A stretch of 64,000 nt of DNA. It comes from Burhinus oedicnemus. Lineage: Eukaryota; Chordata; Aves; Charadriiformes; Burhinidae. The notes beneath the pieces are model-generated. The model was not told the DNA's origin. It saw only the letters and a list, made by a program, of their open reading frames with translations, and searched no databases. The position numbers and the translations under genes are program-made. The stretch covers positions 1,013,321-1,077,320 of the forward strand of contig VFFE01006842.1 in assembly GCA_008921705.1 (NCBI GenBank). The letters run 5' to 3'. This document shows positions 51,169 to 62,697 of the stretch, piece after piece (the stretch's first letter is position 1; every line of letters starts with the position of its first letter).

Positions 51169-54100
51169 AGATAATTTCTTGATTTTCCTTCTTGCCCATG
51201 TATTGCCCTAGTGCATATTCATTTATTTATACAAACTGAAGGGAAGACTAAGAGTATACCTCAGCTCACTGACTGCTTATTGAGATGATGGGTTTGCTGA
51301 TAGAAAGGTGAGCTTAGATTGTAACAGATGTGCTCCACACAGACCAAACATCAGCATTGTCCTCACGTGGCTGCAGCGACCAAGAGACTGGAAACACTGA
51401 GGTGACCAAAGCCTGCAGAGGAGGGTTTCTGCTTACCTTTCTAGCTCAAAACCAGGGAACAGCCAGTTATGCACTGGTGTTGTCACATCCATCATCAGCT
51501 TTGTTTCCACTGGTAAATTAAAGGGGAGTAAGATATATTTCTGCAGTCATGCAGACTAGTTTAGTTGCTAGTGCATGCTGTAGTGTAATCGTGGCCCCTG
51601 TCAGAAAGCGCTGCCCCAGGGAGAGTCCAGGTTTGGGCGTCACCTCCATGGGACTGTTATCAAAGGCAGCCTGTGTGAGGTGCACCACTTCGCAGGTAGA
51701 AAGACAAGTTGCATGGACATGAGGCTTTTGCTCATAGAGCCAGGGAGTGGGTCTTGGGCCATTTCATTCACTGATAAAGCCAGAGCATCCTCCATGCAAG
51801 ATGTGAAACATAGGTTTAAGTCCAAGCACACAGAAGAGGAACCTGAATTCTGGCCTGGCACTTCCCAAATGGATGTGACAGCTACTATCTCATAGTTAAG
51901 ACTTGTCCCAGAAATGTGACTTGAAGTCATTGGCGTTTCCTCCTGGCTCTGTCAGATGGCTTTCTGCATGATGCCTGCTGTGACTCTATCCCTTCAGTCC
52001 TGAACTTTTCTGGTGCTTTGTTTCGGGGAGTGAGGAGCTAACTCAGGAATTTCCTTGGGTAACGAAGAGCCTGGAAGCTTCCTGCTGGCACTGGGATCAT
52101 ACCTTCTCCTGCCCTTGTCAGCGTCTTGAAGGATAAGAGCTGGATGTTCCCTGTCACTGACATGTGCAAGAATTATAACCAGATATAGCCTGCCCGGCTG
52201 ATGGCTTCATGAATAATTATGGCAGATACAGCAGAGCTCTGCGCTTTGGTCTAGCCTGTTCTACCAGCTTCTCCTTGCCAGATTAAATCTGCCTACTGAA
52301 AGAAAGCATCCTTCAGTTCATTTAAAATATTTTCAGAACAACCGGATTTTTCCTACATTAATTAGCACATGTTTTGTTTTATGAATCTTACACAGAAAGA
52401 AGCTGGGGAATTATTTAGCTTAAGAGAAAATATTAGAACTTGTCAAGATCTCTGCTGCTGTTGTTGTTGTTGTCGTTGTACTATGCTCTATTAATGCAGA
52501 TGAGCAACAAATATGCTTCTATAAATTGAATCTGACTATGGCGGCCCCAAGAATAACCCAAGGCACAAAACTGGGGAAAAAAAGTAGAGAGACAGAAAAT
52601 CTCTCTCATTATTTTACTATAAAAATCTTAATTAGTCCCAAAGGTTTTTGTTATAAAATTCAGGTAGGTAAGGCATAGAAACTTTTTGTCAAGCAGACTA
52701 TGCAAAAAGTAGGACAGTGACACAAAAAGAGTTGCAAATGAAGCTAGACTTGTATTCTAACAAGTGAAATATTTATAAACCTACAGAGTTATCTGCCCAT
52801 GGAACAGGTAGAGTAGTATAAATAAATTAAACTGCAGAAATTAATACATTCTTTTAATTGAATTTATCCTTGAAAATTAATAGGATTCTACCGATCTTTG
52901 AGGCAAAAACTATCCATATGTTTGCTTCTATATTACAGGGGAAAGATTATTAGTGTCTTGTAGTATGGTGGTTGCAAATTAAATCTGGAAGTTTGCAGCA
53001 ATTTGAATATCATAGGAAAATTATCTTTCCCTGTCTGTATCTTTCAGCCTCCACAGCTAGGACTTTAAAACTAGGTTTATAATATTTTTACTTCCCTGAA
53101 CTATTACCTACAGCTATATTATAGCTAATCTAAAAGCTCCAGTTCTAGAAATGCACAGAACAAATCAGTAAATGCACAATAGCTTCTGGCACCTCATGAC
53201 AAGAAATCGGTGCTTGAATGTGACACATGGAGAAATTTATCTTGAATTCCTGCATTATCTCTCAACTTGACCTCTGTTTACAGCCTGTGATGAAGTCTTC
53301 ATACAGAACTGTGCTCTATTCCAAACTTGTGTTTGGTATATGCATTGGAAAACAAAAAGGCACTTTGCTTACTCAAGTGGTGAAGGCACCCTCTTAATTT
53401 AAAACCAGTCTGGGTAGCTGACTTAATGTTCTCGTTTACCTTTGTTGTGATTCAGCACACAGTTCTGACACGCTAACCATATCTTCTTCTGACCTAAAAC
53501 TTGTACTCTAATTCTTGAGTGTTTTGATTATAAAATTAATAAATAATCTTATAAAGGATTTCCTCTGGGTTTCTCTAGCCTCTCCCTGTAGAAAGCCAGT
53601 TGCAATCTGAGCATGGCAAGGACATCTGCTTTTGTGAATGACAAACGAGCAACCCCTGTCCTTTTCACATGTCCCACATGTGCTGAGCTGCAAGACAGGT
53701 ATGATGTCAGAAAGTTGTACACGTGTGCAGAGAAAAAAAAAAAACAAAATACATCTGTGGGCCTTTAGTATTGGGGCTAGGTGGGGTGACAATTATCTAC
53801 CTGACTCTTTATTGCAAGTCTAGCCCTTAGAACCTAAGTCTTATTGATTTCTGCATACAGATGTGGGAGGGAACAATATAAAAAGCTGATTTATGACTGT
53901 GTTTTTTTAATCCTGTTATGTTGCACAGGGAAACAGGGTGCACCTGATCTTCCGGTCAACTAAACATTAGATCATACTCCCTTCCCAGTTACAGCCTTCA
54001 ACCATTTCAAAAGGGACAGGGGAGGGAAACAAATAGCAGTGGGAAAAAAGCAATCTTTATTTATGGCAATACAGACATCAAAATTGCTTTACCCAGCTAG

Positions 54101-55239
54101 AATTCCAGAGATGCACAAGCATAGATCAGTAAAACAGCAGTTCCTGGTAGGTTTTGATACTAAAGAATGGACTTTTCCTGAGGCATTTTCTTCCCCATCA
54201 GCTCACACAGCATTTTCTGTTTATTCACTCAGTAGCATTCATTGATCAATTACTCAGCTGTACTTGGCAAAAGGAAAGTAATAGTTCACTGGTGAATCCA
54301 AAAGCAGGCAACATTCTTGTATTCAGTCTTTGTGCTATGAAGTACCTGTGCACTGTGTTTTGTTTTCTGTAATCTACCAGATATTTTATAACTGACAATC
54401 CAATACATTATTTGAAATAAAATGCATACATTATTTCAATTAAACTGATTTTTTTTAAAAAAAAAAAAAAAAGGCATACCCCAATAGCGTAGGGAATATT
54501 TAGTTACTTATGGGGGTAGCAGTAACACAGTAGCCTTAGATAATCAACTTCAAAGTGCAGACTTCTGGAACTGGGATCGTTTTGTTAGAGGTCATAGATA
54601 CAGGAAGTTACCTTCCATATGTATCAGTCACTAGTTGGTATGATGATACTGTTACACAGTTATTGAATAAATTGTTTATATATATATATGTATGTATTTA
54701 TAGAGAGAAAGATATAAGTACAGTCTAGGAATGCTGCAGTCCTGCTCCAAATTGGGGAAGGTTGAAAGGCTAAATTGCACCAGTTATTGTGGGAGCAACG
54801 TTGATGTAGAAGTGATGAAATCCCTTTAGTTCTCATTGCTAATTCTGCGCCTGTGTGTCTTTATAGAGAGAAAGACAGATCTACCCTGAAGACCTTCTTA
54901 AAAATATCTTAGGAAGAGTATAATACAGTAATGTAGGAAAAGGGGAAAGCATTTCATAAATAATAGCACAAGCATAATATATCTTAAACATTTACAGAAG
55001 GGAATATTTTTAATACATAAATTATAAAAGTTCAAAAAGTCTTGAGCTAGGGGAAAGTCAATTGCATAAAGCTTTCTCAACATTGTATTAAAAATGTAAA
55101 ACTTATCAAACTTTATTGTTGTTAGAAAATCAAACCGTAACTCCCAAGACCTTTATGAATATGAAAACATTTGTAGAGTTTGGCCAGCTGACATCTCTGA
55201 GAACATAATTCAGTTATTTTAAATCTATTGTGAGGTTAC
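51169..55239. other. Non-coding; (TTG)n at 52453-52479, (A)16 at 54457-54472, (TA)n at 54675-54700
   Basis: Three simple repeats as listed. The A run follows AATAAA (54416) and ATTAAA (54439), so 54.0-54.47 kb could be the 3' end of a retroposed transcript, but no coding part is recognised. The 51640-51930 frame is open on both strands and is not called. Confidence 0.45.
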
Positions 55240-55402
55240 TTGTCTGTCTCAGCCAAAATCCAACATCCATAGCACACCCCAATAGCAGAAAAAGTCGGAC
55301 AGTTGCAACCAAATCAGTATGTGTCCATGCTCTCTCAACTGACCAAGTTAGTTGTTGTAGGAGTCTAACGAAATGCAACAACATAGATTTTAATGTCATT
55401 TC
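55240..55402 (-). CDS. Exon-like open block, unidentified
   Basis: An acceptor-like ATTACAG precedes a frame of 54 codons plus one base, followed by a donor-like CAA|GTAACC at 55239. The peptide begins EMTLKSMLLHFVRLLQQLTW and reads like an amphipathic helix, but the opposite strand is open for 105 codons over the same bases and no polypyrimidine tract precedes the acceptor. I do not recognise it. It could belong to the same minus-strand gene as the blocks at 58.8-62 kb, or be chance. Confidence 0.15.
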
Positions 55403-58400
55403 CTGTAATCAATGGGAACTTTCCCTTCTGGACAAGTCTGGGCTGAGTGATCTCGATTATGTGCTTTTTTTTTGGTATTTTTTTGTTTATTTAAATTTCA
55501 TTTTAATTCTGGAAAAAATCCCAAAACCAGCCTTCAAAGCCTCGTAAAGGTGTTTGTTTCAAGGTGTGGGTAAACATAACTAAAATCCCACTGGCTGTTT
55601 TTATGGTACAGAGGAGTTTTTAAGCTAATTAAAGTATAACACCAAAAAATATTTTTTCACCATTACTTTCACAACCCATAATCCTGGTTCATATGGTCAA
55701 GCATTATATTGACATATTCATGAATATCATTATTAGATGCCTCAATTGGCTTCTTGTATACAGTTTTCACCTCTTCATATCTATCTACCTATCTATCTCA
55801 CTAGTAGGAGAAAGGTGAAATTTTATTTTCAGTTCATCTCTGTTAGCTTATTCTGGCTGCTCTTCCTGAGAATTAAATCCTTAACACCTGTGCTTATACG
55901 TGAATCTGTTACAAAGAAATAGAGTTTGGGATGAATTTTGCAGACTTCTCTAAGTTGCTTTTTTCTGTTATGCTCCTTTTCTTTGATATGGATGTATATA
56001 TTAGTCTCTATTTACATGTAGCTCGTGATCTTTTTCTTCTCTTCTGAAGAGCGTAGCACACTATATGATTCTTATACAACCATTTATCCATTACTAGACC
56101 TGGGAAAATTATTAGCTGGAATGTTAAGTAAATTTTTCATACTTGAAAGTTTGCTAAGGAAGGTCAGTTCCACTATACTTGAGGATCCAGACAATTAATC
56201 CCATCTCAGTTTGATAGATGTGAATCTGCTGCTTATCCCCACTCCTAAGTGCAGGCAAAAACAAAGCAGAGCCTGTGTTACACAGGTGCAAATACGCACA
56301 TTTACAATGGAAATACACACATAACAGACACCTCTATAAATCACGAACAACACAAACGGTCCAATCCTATTCCTCTTTTTTGGCTAACTAGACTTAAAGT
56401 TGACTGGTGGAAGGCACGCGTGTCCTGCACTCCTTAACTTACGGGCACATCACACTCATTTGAGGATCTCATGGGCTCTGGCCAAAACAGGACTTCATCC
56501 AGACCCCGTGCCCAGATCCTGGGCCCCTTCATCCAGTTTTGGCTCTCACCTTGGGTCTTTCCAAAATCTGATTTTCTCCTACTAGCTGGCTAGCACAGCT
56601 CAGTTTGCTAGCAGAACATGCACACACATGCATACACGCACACAAACGAGAAACCACATTTGTACAGAAATAGGTAGGAATAGAGTTGATCAAGACAGCA
56701 AAAAAGAGGTACATTGAACAGGTGCAGGGCTTGAAGAGGCAAACATACTGGCCAACCACTTGCTTACATGCCCCGTCAATCTCCCTTCCTCTCCATTTTT
56801 CCACATTTCTTTTTCCCTCATACACCTTGATCCCTCACTTCCTCCACCCTTGTCCCTGCCCAGATAAAGAACCTGTCCCTAATTATTTTTTCCCAAAGGG
56901 TCCACTTTGGCTACATCAATACACGAATCTGATATTTCTAACATTATTACCTAGGTCACCTTGGTCTTACATGGTACTGATTGGTTATGTTGGCCCCATT
57001 GGCCTTGCAAGACTGGTCCCCAGAAAGTTCCCAAAGCTCCCCTTTGATTATTTGTGAAGTTCTAATATCTCTTATGTAATTCCCCCTTCACCATCTGTGA
57101 AATTCATCCATCCCTCATGACACTATCTGCAATATTTGTCAGCTGTTTCATCCAGCAATTTTTCATGTCAAGTTCAGTAATTTCTTACATTCTGTTTACT
57201 TTGCTAAACCTCAGGACAGGGCCTACTGATTTACATGCATGCTTTGACAAAGTTTAAATTTTAGTTGATATTGTCAGAAAATTGTTACCACAAATCTTTT
57301 TTTGTTTTCCCTTTGATTTCATTTCTATATAAGGATTCTTCATTGAAATAATTGCAATCCTGATTTTTTTCTAGATTGCTAGCATGTGCTATGCATGATT
57401 TCTAGAAAATTGGTTCTCTAGGCCACACTAAATCATTAAGAAACTGTTTTAAAATAGGACAGGAATAGCAGATAGTAAATAACTTATTTTCTGATAGAAA
57501 TTTTCGGACAATTGATTACTTAAAAAATACTTTCATTGATTCCCAGTTTGCTTAGCATTCACCTATGGTAAAATAGCCTACATGTGCAGGCAAGCAATTT
57601 TATTTAAAAATGTATTTTCATACAACTCATCAACATTATTTACTGCCAAATTTTGTCTACTCCCTCCAAGATCCAAAAAGACATGCTTAATAGACACGTT
57701 TGCTTTTTTCTTGGCCAACAGCTATCTTTGTTCGTACTGACTAATATGAGAGACCAGGGATACACCAGTTGTCCCACATGGGCCAGTGTTTATGGACTAA
57801 AGTCCTTGCTAGTCAGTCAACATGCCAGAATCTGTGCTAAAGTAGATTAGTTTTTAATCGTTTGAAACAGGAGACAGACAACGGGTCTTTAAAACGTCTT
57901 CTTCTGTGACTCAGTGCAGACTGGTATTTTATACCTGTGAGTCAGAGAGGATGCAGCTCAGCGTATACTCGCTTCCAAATGCAAAACAAACTGTGCATTA
58001 AATTGGGAAGAACAACTGAATTTCACAGTGGGAAGAATGCATTAGATTAAAATGACGCATAATCATAGATGTACAATACTGTGCTTAGGCGCATCAAATG
58101 TTTCAAGAGAATGAAGTGTTAGACACAGGTATTTAAAGACCTGTTTATTTGCTTTATCATTTACAAACAGGTGAACAGAGAAAAAGAGACTGGCAATCTC
58201 CCTCTAATTTGCACCTGAAGGGTCTCTTGTATTAAGGTGATAAGCAACTTATATTGAATTACTATATAAAAAGTTAACTATCTACAGAACTCGTTAATCT
58301 AAGGTTATCTAGAAGACAAGAAAAAAATGGTATTTATGAAGTGAATACTCATAAGAAATGTGTAAGTGCTATAAGGCAGATAAGTTAACCATCTCATGTA

Positions 58401-58802
58401 AGGGACTGCAGAAGCCCTTTAACTGAACTTTGGACCAATGCTTGAAATGTGGAATTTTCCTTTCTCTTGCTTGGCAAAGCTTTATCATTGCAAGATACCA
58501 AAGTATTCTTTTTACTAATGACTGTTATTCAACCTGCTTTATAAAGACCATTTTTTTTCCCCCTTAAATCTGATGAACTTTAACTTAGGATGGGGACAAG
58601 TACTTGTTTTTCTTGTTTAACTGTACAGAAAAGTTTAACCACTAATTTTCAAAAGATGGGGTTGGCTCAAAGGGGTTTTTTTAGGATCTAGAAAACTAAT
58701 GTGAAATTTCTCTGCCTGACTGCTATCATATCTGTTCTACACACCCCCTTTTGCCTTTGTCTTCCCCAGTTCTCTTTATAGAGCATTTCTTGTTCCTGTT
58801 AC
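55403..58802. other. Non-coding; (CTAT)n at 55778-55800, (CA)n-like at 56618-56647
   Basis: Two simple repeats. 56390-57050 is richer in C and includes a 123-codon plus-strand frame (56686-57057) without recognisable domain, codon bias or splice context. Confidence 0.45.
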
Positions 58803-59000
58803 CTCCTGGTAGCCTTTTTGCTCATTTTTATCTAGACACAGTGGGTGTATGATGGGACTGATGAAAATATCAAAAGACCTGAGATGATGGAGCTTGTAGA
58901 TCAGGCAGAGACGGTAGAGCCGTGGTTGGAGCCCATATTGCTGAATGCTGGTGATGTCCTCAAATGCTAAAATTCCCTTTGCCTGAGCGCTAAACTGCTC
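58803..59000 (-). CDS. Probable coding exon, unidentified gene
   Basis: A strong acceptor (TCCTCTTTCTGTTTAG, ending at 59001) is followed by 66 open codons and then a good donor, GGAG|GTAACA, at 58802. The exon is 198 nt, phase 0 at both ends. An in-frame TAG overlaps the acceptor itself, so the open frame starts exactly where the exon should. 36 of 66 third positions are G or C, well above the local background, and leucine is mostly CTC or CTG. Residues begin EQFSAQAKGILAFEDI, followed by a basic, tyrosine- and leucine-rich stretch (residues 27-41). The composition becomes less coding-like after residue 40, where an alternative donor CAG|GTCTTT lies. I cannot assign a family. Confidence 0.4.
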
Positions 59001-59543
59001 CTAAACAGAAAGAGGATTTTCATTGCATTAGATAAGGTTACTGTTTGTTTTAAAATCTGCTTGCTGCTCCCTTCCTCAGCTTTTACTTTTTAAATGGCTT
59101 TATGCATTTTTCCCCTGAACAAACCCTATGTCACCTTCTACAAAAGTTTTCTGTTTCCTCACACAAGATTAGACATCTTTCTCAGTATTTCCTCTCAGGG
59201 ACAATCATGGAAAAGAGCTAACTTTATCTGCATACTGTGAAAAGCTACTGAGAGCAAATTTAAAGAATAGTCTTAGAGGAAATAGTAGGATAAAAAGGTC
59301 TTTTACACTGTCTGGGTATCTTATTCAGTCTGATTCTTCAAAGTCTGAGTCTTTAATTTCCAGTTCTGCTGTAAGCCACATGTCTTGACCTTGCTAAGTG
59401 GGTGGAAATCACAGGGAGACAAATAAGAAAAGGAATTGAAGAAAGAAAGAGAAGGAAACTACAATTACAGCAGCAAGGACAATAAGTAGTTCAAAAGCAG
59501 AGTTTCTATTAGTTCAATGGATAGGTTCCTTTTTTTTTCTTAC

Positions 59544-59810
59544 TTGAGTGTAGTCTGATTGGTGTATTCCATAAGAGCCACCAAACAAAATGTTTCTTTT
59601 GAGCAATTGAATGACCTGCTTATTTAAATCCATGTATCTTCTACATCTTTCCTTTTTTTCGTACCCCAGCTTTTCCAGTAGATTTGTTATTATATCCTGA
59701 GCTTTTAAATATCTGTGTTTTGGTGTTGTAAAAAAATTCACATTTTTACATTCACTTGGAAATTGTAAAACAGATGACATCTTGCTATAATATTCACATA
59801 ACACAAAACA
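59544..59810 (-). CDS. Possible coding exon, unidentified gene
   Basis: 89 open codons between TGATTTCAG (acceptor, ending at 59811) and ACTCAA|GTAAGA (a near-perfect donor, 59543). The length is 267 nt with phase 0 at both ends, so it would join in frame to the block at 58803-59000. The middle reads as a charged helix (KAQDIITNLLEKLGYEKKER). Against it: third positions are only about 29 percent G+C, no better than background, and the acceptor's pyrimidine tract is weak. No family recognised. Confidence 0.3.
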
Positions 59811-60197
59811 CTGAAATCAGTAGGGCTGCAATGAATCTGATTTTGCTGATCTAAAACAATGTGAATTGTAGGGCTGATCCTTGTAAGTCTGTCACACATA
59901 TACACACACAAACACAAATGTTATCTTAACCAAACAAATTCTCATAACTCTCTCCAAGATGGTATTTTATAGTCATATTTCTGAAATGAAAGCATAAAAT
60001 AGCATTTAAAAGAACACTATGGCTAAAAAAATATAGGCGTCAATTTATGTGTAAAATTATGTCCACTAAAAAAGATATGCTGCTCCTGTATAGAATAGTA
60101 TGCTGTTAAAATGAGAGCAAGAACTTCAGAACTGATGTTTTTAACACAGTTGTTACAGAAGATATCACTGCATTAGTTTGCACTTTAAGCTACTTGC

Positions 60198-60406
60198 TCA
60201 TCTGCAGGCATCGCGTCTGAAAAAGAGAGCACGGCAATATTGCAGATTTTGCCATTCTGTGCCCTGTTTCTGGCATATTTGGTCTACAACTATTTCACAG
60301 CCCTGAATAAAATCCATGTAAAGTTTTGACAGGTAGCTCTTTCCAAAGAGTGAGCTCTGCATTGAGATAAAGGCGGCCAAAGATGTTTTCATCAGGACAT
60401 CACATT
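60198..60406 (-). CDS. Possible coding exon, unidentified gene
   Basis: A very good acceptor (TTTTTTCATTCCACTCCCCAG, ending at 60407) opens a frame of 68 codons that stops at TGA, 60198-60200. Only one of three frames is open, and about 47 percent of its third positions are G or C. Residues such as CDVLMKTSLAAFISMQSSLF and LYMDFIQGCEIVVDQICQ look like soluble helical protein. There is no clear donor before the stop, so either this is a terminal exon or the true exon ends earlier. Its acceptor phase (two bases, then codons) does not fit directly after the block at 60502-60585. Unidentified. Confidence 0.3.
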
Positions 60407-60501
60407 CTGGGGAGTGGAATGAAAAAATAAAAGCCAGTGCAGCTCCAAATTGTGTCGCTTTAGCAATTAATTCCTCCAGATGCCCTGAACCTCACACAGA
60501 C

Positions 60502-60585
60502 CTTGCAGGTGACAATCTGCCCTGATTTATCTGATGGGAGTCTCAGGGCCACAAACGACAGGTGAGGCTGATTGGAAATTTCATC
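60502..60585 (-). CDS. Possible small coding exon, unidentified gene
   Basis: Between acceptor AAATTTCAG (60586) and donor TGCAAG|GTCTGT (60501) lie 28 open codons, 84 nt, phase 0 to phase 0. A second donor, CTGT|GTGAGG, would add two codons in the same phase. About half of the third positions are G or C. The peptide begins DEISNQPHLSFVALRL. Short, so the evidence is thin alone; it counts mainly as part of the minus-strand cluster. Confidence 0.22.
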
Positions 60586-61078
60586 CTGAAATTTACTGAG
60601 ACCTCAAGTCAGAAGGCTTGAAGCTGCAGGTTTAATTTAGGTAATTAGGTATAATACCTGATATTTTTTTTTTCCTGTTACTGTTGTCTACACTTGGATT
60701 TGCAATATGAAGGTTTTTTCATCTGTTTCTTTTCCACATTTGGATCCCTAAGTTATTGAAGCTCAAGTCAGAGAGGAAATTCAACAAGAGAGAGGAATTC
60801 GAGGTTTTCAGAAACTTCATCTAGACCTAAGAAAAAATTAGTTGGAACTCTGAAGGTAACAAACCCTTCAAACTTTTAGACAATTCACATATTTAGTCCT
60901 TTGAACAAAAAATGTGTTAGAGCATTTTTTTAATATGTCCTTATAAACCAGAGGTTTTCGTTTTACTTTGTTATTGTTTTTATACACTATTATTTATCAA
61001 CTAAACAGAAATTTAATAGAAAATATTCCATGTTTATAAAAATATTTGAGTTTCTGTGAACAATGCAAATAATCTTAA

Positions 61079-61157
61079 AATATATATAAAATATATATTA
61101 TAATTATATATAGATATATTTACTTATTTGTGTATGAGTATAAATATATATATATAG
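61079..61157. repeat. (TA)n-rich low-complexity tract
   Basis: About 80 bp of TATATA and TATAAAATATA runs with a short TTTACTTATTTGTGTATGAG interruption. Confidence 0.85.
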
Positions 61158-61391
61158 CAAAACAGAAATTTTCCCTCATTTTTTTGCTGAGCATTTTGTG
61201 CTAGAAGTATCTTTATCCAACCAACTCTTTTTTGTTACAAGAAGAATCTGCAGACAGTCAAATGATGGAGTGTGGAGTTAGATTAAAACATATGAAAAAG
61301 ATTAGTCTCTGATTCCCTGGACGATGGAAAATCTGAAGTACTAGAAAGGAATAAAACAATAACAATATGCAGCTGTAATGAGCCAGTTTTC

Positions 61392-61530
61392 ATTTAAAGA
61401 TCTCAGAATACTTTGAAAATGGAGTTAGTGTCACTGTCCCCAAAATTAAAAATGTGAAAAAGAGACACAGTGAGAAGATGTCACTTGTTTGAAACTGGCC
61501 ACGAGGCTTGCAGGAGGACCAGATGGGAAT
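61392..61530 (+). mobile_element. MIR/L2-like SINE relic
   Basis: AAAGATCTCAGAATACTTTGAAAATGGAGTTAGTGTCACTGTCCCC...GTGAAAAAGAGACACAGTGAGAAGATGTCACTTGTTTGAAACTGGCCACGAGGC follows the order of an old amniote element (CTCAAAGCACTTTGCAAA...ATTATCCCC...GAAACTGAGGCACAGAGA...GTGACTTGCCC). Same class as 41500-41612. Confidence 0.7.
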
Positions 61531-61855
61531 GCTCCTCATCTTCCCTGTCTTCACCTGCAGCTTTCATCACTGCTTACTACCTTTCAGTGTGACAGGGTTG
61601 AAGGCTGAAACGGAAAATAATGTCTTTTTTGTTTCACTTCGTAACAGTGCTGTAAAAAGTTGTTTCTAGTTTGCTGCTTTGGCTGTTTTCAGTGTTTCGT
61701 TTCTTCACACGCAAGGATTAGCCTTTGCTTGAAAGTTCTTCCCGAGTCTGTGAAAAAGTATATAAATGAATGAACCACAACATTACGTTTCATTATTCTT
61801 TGCCCTTTACTACATACAGAAAGTCTCATAAATAAGTTACAGAGTGCAATCCTCA

Positions 61856-61978
61856 TCAACACAGCCTCCAGCACTTCTCATTTGGAGTCTCGCTCATCAA
61901 AGGGCACTCTACAATGGTGCCTGGGCTGAGGTCATGGTCCAGGGGAGAAGAGATTTTCTTCACACAGTTCCCTGGCTT
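61856..61978 (-). CDS. Exon-like open block, unidentified
   Basis: A good acceptor (TTTCTCTCACTGAATCAG, ending at 61979) leads into 40 codons ending in TGA at 61856-61858. 26 of the 40 third positions are G or C, the strongest coding-like bias in the window, but the block is short. The peptide begins KPGNCVKKISSPLDHDLSPG and has four cysteines. It would be a terminal exon as read, which does not fit upstream of the other minus-strand blocks unless a donor before the stop is used. Unidentified. Confidence 0.22.
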   Translation of the reverse strand, partial: KPGNCVKKISSPLDHDLSPGTIVECPLMSETPNEKCWRLC

Positions 61979-62277
61979 CTGATTCAGTGAGAGAAATACA
62001 TTAAGTTACACAGTTATTTTCATACTCTCAAAACCTGTGATAAGAAATCTGATCTTGACAGGTGATAGCTTTTTTCCTGTGGCTGAATAAGATATTTGTG
62101 AAGATAGCAAATGTTGATTTGTACATATTTTCCGTGTATGTGTTAGAATAGAATAGAACAGAATAACAGGTTCTTATCAGATGTAAATCAGTGTAACTAC
62201 ACCAATATACATCAACTTTCCATAAAGTTATTCAAAGCAGAGCTGTTAGAAAATATCTTTCTCCTCATAAATTTCTG

Positions 62278-62309
62278 TATGCATACATACATACATATTT
62301 ATATATAAA
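62278..62309. repeat. (CATA)n microsatellite
   Basis: GCATACATACATACATA followed by a TATATA run. Confidence 0.8.
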
Positions 62310-62640
62310 CTAGTTATTTATTTCCATTTAGCACAAACTGACATTTTTACTTTTTGAAAGCTTTATGGTGGCAATTATATCCAACTGCTACTTGAAATAT
62401 TTCAGGTGAAATCACCCCTGTGTATTCATGAAGAGGGAAAAGTACATGGTTTATACTGCTTATTGCTCTGATTATCCTTATCCCATTCTTTTCTTTGTAG
62501 TTTAGCAAGTACTAACAGACACATAGACGTGCATGCCATGGCTAGAGCCTTTTGGCGCCATTGGTGTATAGTATGTGGCTTTCACATTTCAGGACAGAAT
62601 TTGAACCTGGAAATATTTTACACTTTTTTTCATTTTTCTT

Positions 62641-62697
62641 CCCCCCCCCCCCCCNNNNNNNNNNNNNNNNNNNNCTTTTTTTTTTTTTTTTTTTTTT
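62641..62697. other. Assembly gap (20 N) between C and T homopolymers
   Basis: 14 or more C lead directly into N at 62655-62674; a single C and 22 T follow. The real length of the gap is unknown; 20 looks like a placeholder. The open frame that crosses it (62529-62807) is an artefact. Confidence 0.98.

Noticed and set aside
53570..53690. Cysteine-rich minus-strand stretch after GTCTTGCAG
   Set aside because: Short, no family match, and no good donor in the same frame.
56686..57057. 123-codon plus-strand frame
   Set aside because: Proline- and leucine-rich because of a C/T-rich patch; no domain, no splice sites, no codon bias.
62160..62215. GATGTAAATCAGTGTAACTACACC, resembling the archosaur/turtle hairpin repeats
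   Set aside because: Too short to separate from chance; no second arm found.
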